NCBI RefSeq assembly: GCF_003471165.1
Contig: NZ_QRIL01000001.1
Coordinates: 165,598 to 229,597, forward strand
Length of the DNA stretch: 64,000 bases
Direction of reading: 5' to 3'
Origin: Ruminococcus sp. AM22-13
Lineage (GTDB): Bacteria; Bacillota; Clostridia; Lachnospirales; Lachnospiraceae
The notes beneath the pieces were generated by a model that saw only the letters and a list, made by a program, of their open reading frames with translations, searched no databases and was not told the DNA's origin. Shown here in pieces: positions 27,318 through 34,176 of this stretch (position 1 is the first letter of the stretch; each line of letters begins with the position of its first letter). Both the position numbers and the translations under genes were made by a program.

Positions 27318-28649
27318 TCAGCCATTAATATCATCAGCAAGTTCTTTTGCAGCCCGACGGCAATCTGCCATCACTTTCGCTTCATCGCATACAAGAACCT
27401 CTCGGTCTTTCATAAGAACTTTACCATTACATACGGTAGTCTGAACCATGCTTCCGTTTACCCCAAACATCAGGTGTCCGTTAATATTATTCTCATTCAT
27501 TGGTGTCAGCGGATCATAATCAATTACGATCACATCTGCGGCAGCTCCTTCTTTGAGCACACCGAGCTGTTTCTTAAAGTATCTGTTGGCAATTTTCGCA
27601 TTTCCCTCAAAGAGCATCTGCGGAACCTCACCCCACGCCGCATTCGGATCGCAGAGATGATGTTTGTGAAGTACATTTGCAACTTTCCAGGATTCCATCA
27701 TATCATGAGTATATCCGTCTGTACCAAGACCTGTGAGAATTCCTTTCTGTACCATTCTCATAGTTGGAGGACATCCACAGGCATTTCCCATATTAGATTC
27801 CGGATTATGTACCACCATGGTATCTGTCTCCTTGATCAGATCCATCTCATGTTCATTGACATAAATACAATGTCCCAGCAACGTCTTCGGTCCCAGGATA
27901 TTCCAGTCATAAAGACGGTCAACGATACGCTTACCATGTTCTTTCAGACACTGATGAAGATCATAAATTCCTTCCGCTACATGAATATGATATCCGACGC
28001 CTTCCGGCTTCAGTTCGTTGCAAAGAGCCATTGTCTCATCAGAAATTGTAAAGGACGCATGCATACCCATCATTCCGGCAATCATGTCGCTGTCATCTGC
28101 AAGTGCATGTTTGATAAAATTCACGTTCTCCATTACAGATTCTCTGGATTTCTCCATTCCGTCACGGTCAGAAATCTCGTAGCAGAGGCAGGTACGCACA
28201 CCTAAATCTCTGGCTGCTTCTTCAATCGCACTGAGTGAACCTGTAATATGTCCAAAACTTGCATGATGGTCAAATACTGTTGTTACGCCATTTTTAATAG
28301 AGTCAATATAGGTTGCATATGCAGAAAGCTTCGTCTGCTCCAGTGTAAGATGTCGGTCTACTGTCCACCACAATCCGTCAAGGATATCCAGAAAGCCCTG
28401 CGGATTATATCCGTTAATGCTTAATCCTCGTGCGAAGGAGCTGTAAATATGCTCATGGGCATTAATAAATGCCGGCATGATAACTCCACCCTTCGCATCA
28501 ACAAATTCGGCATCCGGATAAGCCTTCTTTACTTCTTCAGTTACCCCCACCATTACTATGGTGTTACCATCCATTGCAACAGCACCATTCTCAACAAATG
28601 GGTTGGATGCGTCCCGTGTGATCATTCTTCCATTACCAATTACCAGCAT
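27318..28649 (-). CDS. ssnA: amidohydrolase SsnA
   Basis: 443-residue amidohydrolase-superfamily protein related to guanine and cytosine deaminases. Metal ligands are in INAHEHIYSS, YHIHVAEG, LLGHCIYVNEHE and the Asp of GLGTDGYTHDMM. AAAGGAGGAAC precedes the start. It is the first gene of the minus arm and is followed by ygfK after 124 bases. An aminohydrolase acting on a purine or a derived ring fits the neighbourhood; the substrate is not established. Confidence 0.88.
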   Translation of the reverse strand: MLVIGNGRMITRDASNPFVENGAVAMDGNTIVMVGVTEEVKKAYPDAEFVDAKGGVIMPAFINAHEHIYSSFARGLSINGYNPQGFLDILDGLWWTVDRHLTLEQTKLSAYATYIDSIKNGVTTVFDHHASFGHITGSLSAIEEAARDLGVRTCLCYEISDRDGMEKSRESVMENVNFIKHALADDSDMIAGMMGMHASFTISDETMALCNELKPEGVGYHIHVAEGIYDLHQCLKEHGKRIVDRLYDWNILGPKTLLGHCIYVNEHEMDLIKETDTMVVHNPESNMGNACGCPPTMRMVQKGILTGLGTDGYTHDMMESWKVANVLHKHHLCDPNAAWGEVPQMLFEGNAKIANRYFKKQLGVLKEGAAADVIVIDYDPLTPMNENNINGHLMFGVNGSMVQTTVCNGKVLMKDREVLVCDEAKVMADCRRAAKELADDING

Positions 28650-28844
28650 ATAGTTCCTCCTTTTACTTGTTAAAAATCACCAATTCACTATTGCTTTTTA
28701 CCTATTGTTTAGGAATTTTATACTAATACTCTAACATATTTCTTCACATAATGCAAGAGAGAATCACAAAATCTTTTTGGTTTTTCAAAATATTTTTAGT
28801 TTTCCGTTTTTTTCTCGAAGTTTCTTGTAGATGTGCGGAAATAA

Positions 28845-28893
28845 AAAAGAACGAAGCGTCCATTTTTAACAAATGAACAACTTCGTTCTTTTA
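28845..28893 (-). terminator. terminator after the cobalamin gene cluster
   Basis: AAAAGAACGAAG pairs with CTTCGTTCTTTT, with a T run on the minus side. It ends leftward transcription from cobC. The rest of the 28650-29024 gap holds the ssnA leader, where I see no clear promoter boxes, and a family-2 repeat. Confidence 0.75.
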
Positions 28894-28971
28894 TATTGAA
28901 AATGATTTCATGACAGATTTTCAGATTTGTCAATATTTTATATTTCAGGATTTTCGTATATCCTCGCCAAA

Positions 28972-29013
28972 CGTGTTGCTGATCACTCCGTGCCCGGCAA
29001 AACGCTGCACGAT
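28972..29013 (-). repeat. 27-nt stem-loop repeat (family 2), divergent copy 2
   Basis: Minus strand GTTTTGC ... CACGGAGTGATCAGCAAC lies about a dozen bases after the cobC stop and shares the ACGGAGTGA loop of copy 1. Confidence 0.5.
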
Positions 29014-29024
29014 GTGAATCCTAA

Positions 29025-29624
29025 TCAGCCTTCCATAATGGATGATTTTAATTTTAACTGCTTTCTTCCGTTCTTCCACATATTCTCATCCAGTTCAACC
29101 TCATAGCCACCACCATTTTTGACATGCCATTCATAAAACTGTTTTTGTATATCTGTATACTCTTCCATAATATTCATGATCGTGCCGCCATGAACCACCA
29201 AAGCCACCTCAGTTACGTGACTACGGATACAGCTAGTTACTACTTTTTCAAATCCCCTAAGGTTTCTGTTTCTAAATTCTTCTCTGCTCTCCCCTCCGGG
29301 AAACGGTAAAGTTCCATTGCTGTCTATCCATGCCTGATAATTTGGATTTCCATCCAGTTCTTTGTAATTCTTATTCTCAAATTCGCCAAAATCACATTCT
29401 GCCAGTTCTTCGATAATATGTACCGGTTTCTCCGGGAAAAGAATCTCAGCAGTCTGAACACAGCGTCTGAGCGGACTTACATAAATCTCCTGCACCTTCG
29501 GATAATCCATCTTTTTCAGGAATTCTATTCCCTCCTGACATAACGGTTCATCCGTTGTGCCAATATAACGGGCAAGTTTATTTCCTTCTGTCTTTCCGTG
29601 TCTAATCAGCCATAGTTTAATCAT
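29025..29624 (-). CDS. cobC: histidine phosphatase family protein, probable alpha-ribazole phosphatase
   Basis: 199 residues. LIRHGKTEGN at the N-terminus carries the phosphorylated His of the phosphoglycerate-mutase-like family; YVSPLRRCVQTA and ALVVHGGTIMNIMEEY supply the other active-site Arg and His. The ATG overlaps the stop of the CobU-like gene by 8 bases, so it belongs to the cobalamin cluster. There it most likely removes the phosphate of alpha-ribazole-5'-phosphate or of cobalamin-5'-phosphate. The broad family makes the exact substrate an inference from context. Confidence 0.82.
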   Translation of the reverse strand: MIKLWLIRHGKTEGNKLARYIGTTDEPLCQEGIEFLKKMDYPKVQEIYVSPLRRCVQTAEILFPEKPVHIIEELAECDFGEFENKNYKELDGNPNYQAWIDSNGTLPFPGGESREEFRNRNLRGFEKVVTSCIRSHVTEVALVVHGGTIMNIMEEYTDIQKQFYEWHVKNGGGYEVELDENMWKNGRKQLKLKSSIMEG

Positions 29625-29997
29625 CTTTGATCACCGTCCCGATTCCACAGACTACCCTTGTCACCTTATGGCTGTATGCCGCCAGTTTCGTACACACACG
29701 GCCTACTGCTTCCCGGTATTTCCTGTCAAAGGCATCTACCGGTACTACTCCATATCCCACTTCCTGAGAGACAAGAATAACATCCGGGTTTTTAAGAATA
29801 ATCTGCTCAGCAAGTTCTGATACATCTCTCTCTTTTTCCAGTTCTCTGCGGATATATTTCTGAAAATCCGTAACCCCCTGTGCTCTCATCAGTTCCTCTT
29901 CTGTTACTTTATCTCCATCCGCCCAGTTTAACAGAGGATATTCCTTTTTTGCATAAACAGTTTTTCCCTGATATGCACCGCCAATGATCATCTCCAT
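29617..29997 (-). CDS. second CobU-like P-loop protein lacking the guanylylation region
   Basis: An ATG at 30039 would give 140 residues. I prefer ATG 29997 because AAGGAGAG lies 11-12 bases before it and the protein then starts with the P-loop GGAYQGKT. The C-terminal half, SQEVGYGVVPVDAFDRKYREA and LAAYSHKVTRVVCGIG, matches CobU closely. Compared with CobU the middle is short and lacks the HRxxR segment with the histidine that accepts GMP. It may act only as an adenosylcobinamide kinase, or have another role. It overlaps cobC by 8 bases. Confidence 0.78.
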   Translation of the reverse strand: MEMIIGGAYQGKTVYAKKEYPLLNWADGDKVTEEELMRAQGVTDFQKYIRRELEKERDVSELAEQIILKNPDVILVSQEVGYGVVPVDAFDRKYREAVGRVCTKLAAYSHKVTRVVCGIGTVIKDD

Positions 29998-30094
29998 ATT
30001 TTCCACACTCTCCTTATCAATTCCTGCCAGATATTTCATATTCTGACTAAATCAGGTATATTTCCTGCTTTCCATTGCCGAATATCCACATGAC

Positions 30095-30871
30095 TCAGAA
30101 ATTTGTGATCACAGCAAGGATCACAGCCATTCCAACCTCACAGATACACAGGAAAAATCCCGATATATCCCCGGTCGTTCCGCCAAAATACTTCATTGCA
30201 ATATGATGATAATATCCAAAGATCAGCAACGCTCCTGCAAAAGCTGCAATTCCCCATACCGGCTCGATCCAGATCATCAAAACTGCAAGAATCACCAGAT
30301 AAACCACCAGTATATTTCTTGATATCACATCCGAAGAATTTCTTGAAAATTCTGCTACCGTACCATCAGCCTTTGCCTTTGGAAAAGTAATAACACCAAT
30401 CCCTGAAAGGCATCTGGAAACCATAAAGCCCAGACTCAGAATCCCAATTGCTTTCATATTTTCCTCAATGCCAAATAACTGGCTGTATGCCCCATACCAG
30501 CAAACAAAATACACCGCAGCCGTAATAACAGCAAATGCCCCGGCATGGGAATCTTTAAGAATCTCCAGCCTTCTGCTTCTCTCCTGCCAGGAACTGAGCG
30601 CATCCGAAGTATCCAGCAGACCATCCACATGAATCCCGCCTGTCACGAACACAGGTGCAAGAACTAAAACCGCAGTCACAAAACCCGGCTGATACTCAAA
30701 ACGCAGCCCCAGATATGCCACCAGCATCGTCAATGCACCGATTACTGTTCCAATAAATGGAAAAAAGCAAAACATATATTTCATGTTTTCCTTCGTCCAG
30801 TCCGCACGGGGCATGGGAATCTTTGAAAACATGGCAAAAGCTACCTTAAAATTATTCCATAGAGATTTCAT
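30095..30871 (-). CDS. cobS: adenosylcobinamide-GDP ribazoletransferase (cobalamin synthase)
   Basis: 258-residue polytopic membrane protein that joins alpha-ribazole (phosphate) to adenosylcobinamide-GDP. The family motif GGIHVDGLLDTSDALSS near residue 80 holds the catalytic Asp residues, and KIPMPR near the N-terminus is also typical. Several hydrophobic segments (for example FFPFIGTVIGALTMLVAYLGL) span the membrane. The ATG at 30871, with GAGG 8 bases upstream, is preferred over a GTG two codons earlier. It lies between the two CobU-type genes. Confidence 0.92.
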   Translation of the reverse strand: MKSLWNNFKVAFAMFSKIPMPRADWTKENMKYMFCFFPFIGTVIGALTMLVAYLGLRFEYQPGFVTAVLVLAPVFVTGGIHVDGLLDTSDALSSWQERSRRLEILKDSHAGAFAVITAAVYFVCWYGAYSQLFGIEENMKAIGILSLGFMVSRCLSGIGVITFPKAKADGTVAEFSRNSSDVISRNILVVYLVILAVLMIWIEPVWGIAAFAGALLIFGYYHHIAMKYFGGTTGDISGFFLCICEVGMAVILAVITNF

Positions 30872-30948
30872 TTGCACTTCCTCTTTTTCACACTATTTTT
30901 AATAGCACTTCTTATTTCTTATCATATTTATTATCATAAATATCTCTT

Positions 30949-31464
30949 CTACTTCTTCTGATACACTGGGATCCCATAAACAACTTCCACTACCTCATCC
31001 GCTCTCAGTGCGACAGCCTGATTGATCTTTCCGAGATATTCTAAGTAAGAAGCCATTTCTTTATCAAATACGACCGCATCTGAAAAAATCTCATTCGTCA
31101 CGATCACCACATGTGCTGCCTGCCGGACCAGTTCATCAATTCCACTCATGATATCCTTTACTGTCTGTTCATGTGCTCCCTGCTCTTCAAACATCTCATT
31201 TGCCACCAGATTAGACATGCATTCCAGCAAGACCACACAGCCAGACGGCAGCTGCACATCTTTCAGTCCGGTATAGCATTCTATCGTCTCAAAGCCTTTT
31301 CCGGCACGCATTTTGCGGTGTCTCTCGATTCTTTTATGGCTTTCTTCATCAAACGGATGCATTGTTGCTATGTAAACCCTCTGTGCTTCCCCGAAAGCAA
31401 GCACCTTATCCTCCGCAAAAGCCGATTTCCCGCTTCCGCTTCCTCCGGTCACAATTGTCAACAT
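30949..31464 (-). CDS. cobU: adenosylcobinamide kinase/adenosylcobinamide-phosphate guanylyltransferase
   Basis: 171 residues, the bifunctional enzyme of nucleotide-loop assembly. TGGSGSGKSAFAED is the P-loop, and KRIERHRKMRAGKGFETIE carries the His that is guanylylated. The VTNEIFSDAVVFDKEM and VALRADEVVEVVYGIP segments complete the family pattern. The ATG shares one base with the cobT stop (TAATG), showing translational coupling. Confidence 0.92.
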   Translation of the reverse strand: MLTIVTGGSGSGKSAFAEDKVLAFGEAQRVYIATMHPFDEESHKRIERHRKMRAGKGFETIECYTGLKDVQLPSGCVVLLECMSNLVANEMFEEQGAHEQTVKDIMSGIDELVRQAAHVVIVTNEIFSDAVVFDKEMASYLEYLGKINQAVALRADEVVEVVYGIPVYQKK

Positions 31465-32516
31465 TATTTCAGCTCCTCATACTGTTCCACATTGATATCT
31501 TCAAAAGTACTCATAGAATGATAAACAGCCGCCGCCAGATCAAGAATCGGGAATAAAGCTACCGCACCGGTTCCCTCACCAAGACACATATCCGCATAAA
31601 GAATCGCTTCTTTCTTCATATGCTCCAGAATCAGATGCGCAGCCGGCTCTTTCGATACATGAGATGCCAGGATATAGTCCCCTGCTGCCGGGCAAATCTG
31701 CATCGCGATCAATGCAGAAACGCAGGAAATAAATCCGTCCATTATAACCGGAACATGATAAACCGCTCCGCCAAGGAATACACCCGCCATTCCTGCGATA
31801 TCCAGACCACCAACCTTCGCCAGGACATCGATTGCATCTGAAGGATCCGGCTGATTCAGCTCAATTGCTTTCCTGATTGCTGCGATTTTTCGTACCAGAC
31901 CTTCACTTGTCAGCCCTGCGCCACGTCCAGTCATCTCTTCTACCGGCTGATCCAACAATACAGAAGCCACCGCACTGCTGGTAGTCGTATTTCCGATTCC
32001 CATCTCTCCTGTTGCAAGAATCTTATACCCTTTATTTTTTAACTCTTCTACCATAGCAATTCCTGCTTCAATACCTTTTATGGCCTGTTCTCTTGTCATG
32101 GCAGGGCCTTTGGTCATATTCTGCGTACCATACGCAACCTTGTGATCTGTGCGTACTTTTGTATCAGTTACCATACCCATGTCTACCGGAAAAATCTCCG
32201 CATGATTCTGTTTACACATCACACCAACGGAGGTATCATATCTCAGAAAATTCTCTGCCACGATTGCAGTTACTTCCTGCCCTGTCTGAGTCACCCCTTC
32301 TTCTACCACACCATTGTCTGCGCACATAGCGACCAGACCTCTTTTAGAAAGGTCAATATCAGCATTCCCTGTAATTCCTGCAACCTGTGTCAACAGAGTT
32401 TCCAGTTTTCCAAGAGAATGTAATGGTTTCGCAATACTGTCCCATCTTTTCTGTGCAATAACCATAGCTTTCTGATCTAACGGTTCAATATTGGAAACAG
32501 CTTCCTGCAATGTCAT
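31464..32516 (-). CDS. cobT: nicotinate-nucleotide-dimethylbenzimidazole phosphoribosyltransferase
   Basis: 350 residues. CobT activates the lower-ligand base to alpha-ribazole phosphate. MGIGNTTTSSAVASVLL binds the nucleotide, GRGAGL follows, and the C-terminal EGTGAVALFPILDLAAAVYHSM contains the catalytic Glu. The start overlaps the gtrA stop by ATGA and has GAGGG upstream. cobT, cobU and cobS without cobyrinate genes nearby suggest cobinamide salvage or that the ring-making genes lie elsewhere. I found no cobalamin riboswitch upstream. Confidence 0.93.
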   Translation of the reverse strand: MTLQEAVSNIEPLDQKAMVIAQKRWDSIAKPLHSLGKLETLLTQVAGITGNADIDLSKRGLVAMCADNGVVEEGVTQTGQEVTAIVAENFLRYDTSVGVMCKQNHAEIFPVDMGMVTDTKVRTDHKVAYGTQNMTKGPAMTREQAIKGIEAGIAMVEELKNKGYKILATGEMGIGNTTTSSAVASVLLDQPVEEMTGRGAGLTSEGLVRKIAAIRKAIELNQPDPSDAIDVLAKVGGLDIAGMAGVFLGGAVYHVPVIMDGFISCVSALIAMQICPAAGDYILASHVSKEPAAHLILEHMKKEAILYADMCLGEGTGAVALFPILDLAAAVYHSMSTFEDINVEQYEELK

Positions 32517-32938
32517 GAGTTCTTCCCTCTCTTTCCTGTTGTAAATACAAAAAATTTACTAAATATGTAATTCAATATCAGCACGATAAACTGCGTCAGA
32601 AATTTACCGATCATATCATTTAGTCCCATTACTGACACAAGCAGCCAGACACCGCCAACCTCAATCACCATAGTCACTAATCTGGCGCTGATAAATTTAC
32701 AAAATGGCTGAATATGATCTCTCAGAGTTTCACATTTATCCTGAAAAACAAATTTCGAATTTACCACATAGGCGAACAGAATCGCCAGTATGATAGAAAT
32801 AATATTAGCAATATTGAGTTCCACATCAAGTTTTCTCAGAACAAAAAAGCTGACCAGATTCACCAGCGTAGTGCATCCGCCAAAAAAAACATAGCGGATT
32901 ACGGAACTTTCATACATTTTTCTGATCCATTGTTTCAT
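32513..32938 (-). CDS. GtrA family membrane protein
   Basis: 141 residues with four predicted membrane segments: VIRYVFFGGCTTLVNLVSFFVL, IANIISIILAILFAYVVNSK, ARLVTMVIEVGGVWLLVSVMGL and FLTQFIVLILNYIFSKFFVF. GtrA/GtcA proteins are thought to flip undecaprenyl-phosphate-linked sugars across the membrane. The gene follows a GT2 glycosyltransferase and a YfhO protein, giving the same trio as the CsbB-GtcA-YfhO lipoteichoic acid glycosylation system described in Bacillus and Listeria. Its stop overlaps the cobT start by 4 bases, an unrelated gene that probably shares its transcript. Confidence 0.88.
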   Translation of the reverse strand: MKQWIRKMYESSVIRYVFFGGCTTLVNLVSFFVLRKLDVELNIANIISIILAILFAYVVNSKFVFQDKCETLRDHIQPFCKFISARLVTMVIEVGGVWLLVSVMGLNDMIGKFLTQFIVLILNYIFSKFFVFTTGKRGKNS

Positions 32939-33066
32939 AACTGTTTTATTTCCTTCATTTTTATCATTTAAATATATTCATAGTTATATACCTGATCGTA
33001 TGTTCAACTTGGTGGTACACCAGTTCAAACATATGGCACGATTGCAATATCTTTCGTTTGTAATGA

Positions 33067-34002
33067 TTAATTATGTTCTCTTCCCTTTTTAATAACTTTG
33101 GAAATAATATATCGCGGTCTGCGCTTTACCTCTTCATAAATCTTGGAAATATAATATCCAATGATTCCAAGACTGATCATCATGGCACTGCCCACCAGAA
33201 GCAGAACCATCAGCAAAGTCGTATATCCCTCCACAGCGGAACCTGTAAAATACTGAACCAGTGAATAGATCATAAGAATCACAGAGCAGATAAAACAAAG
33301 CAAACCTGTGATCGTAACAAACTGCAGCGGAACTGTCGTAAATGCCACAATATTCGTAAACGCATACTTCACTAGTGCCCAGGGAGACCATTTGGAAACA
33401 CCAGCTTCTCTTTCCTGCACTTCAAATTCTACACTTGTGGTCTTATATCCCACCCAGGAAGAAGTAGCACGAAAGAACATATTCCGCTCAGGCATTGACA
33501 GAATGCTGTCCACCGCCTTCCTGTCCATCATCTTAAAATCAGATGCATCCTTCATATTAACTCTCGTAGCCTTTGACATAATATCATAGAAGAAGCCGGC
33601 ACATTCTTTATGTAAAAAGCCTTCTTTTCCTCTGTCCGCTTTTATGCCCTCGATTACTTCATATCCATTTTGCCACAATCTGTACATCTCAATAAGCGTC
33701 TGGGGCGGATGCTGCAGATCACAGTCCATAACAGCAACTACATCGCCACTGGCCTGTGCCAGTCCTGCAAAAATCGCTGCCTCTTTTCCAAAATTTCTCG
33801 AAAAAAGTACACCTGTTACATTTGCGTCCTTTTCTCCTGCTTTCTGAATCTCTTCCCATGTCCGGTCACCGGAGCCATCGTTTACCACAACCAGTTCATA
33901 GGGAATCTCTGCCTTCGTAAGGACTTCCGCCAGCACACGACAGGTTTTTCCTACCATTAATTCTTCATTATATGCCGGAAGCACTACTGATAATTTACTC
34001 AT
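33067..34002 (-). CDS. GT2 glycosyltransferase, undecaprenyl-phosphate sugar transferase type (CsbB-like)
   Basis: 311 residues. GT-A fold with LSVVLPAYNEE at the start, VVVNDGSGDRTWEEI, and VVAVMDCDLQHPPQTL holding the DxD-type metal site; two C-terminal membrane helices (LQFVTITGLLCFICSVILMI and TTLLMVLLLVGSAMMISLGIIGYYI) place it in the dolichyl/undecaprenyl-phosphate glycosyltransferase group. The ATG at 34002 with GAGGAATG is chosen over one 5 codons upstream. It probably loads a sugar on undecaprenyl phosphate for GtrA to flip and YfhO to transfer. Confidence 0.9.
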   Translation of the reverse strand: MSKLSVVLPAYNEELMVGKTCRVLAEVLTKAEIPYELVVVNDGSGDRTWEEIQKAGEKDANVTGVLFSRNFGKEAAIFAGLAQASGDVVAVMDCDLQHPPQTLIEMYRLWQNGYEVIEGIKADRGKEGFLHKECAGFFYDIMSKATRVNMKDASDFKMMDRKAVDSILSMPERNMFFRATSSWVGYKTTSVEFEVQEREAGVSKWSPWALVKYAFTNIVAFTTVPLQFVTITGLLCFICSVILMIYSLVQYFTGSAVEGYTTLLMVLLLVGSAMMISLGIIGYYISKIYEEVKRRPRYIISKVIKKGREHN

Positions 34003-34156
34003 GATGTCATTCCTCATTTTTAATTATAATCCGCTGCTGTTTACTTTGTCATCAGCAACATAACTATTGCAATTCCATTTCAAATTGCCTGTAGCAATAA
34101 AACTTTGAATCTAAACTACCTGTTCTATTATACACGACTTTACAGAAAAGTCCATT

Positions 34157-34176
34157 ATTCCATTCTCAGCAACGTT
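34157..34176 (-). repeat. 27-nt stem-loop repeat (family 2), partial copy 3 at the yfhO stop
   Basis: Minus strand CGTTGCTGAGAATGGAAT spans the final codons and stop of the yfhO-like gene, so this repeat supplies the C-terminus. Confidence 0.45.

Noticed and set aside
32939..33066. Cobalamin riboswitch expected before the cob genes
   Set aside because: The gaps before gtrA, the GT2 gene and cobT are too short or lack a B12-box-like segment; I saw nothing to support one.
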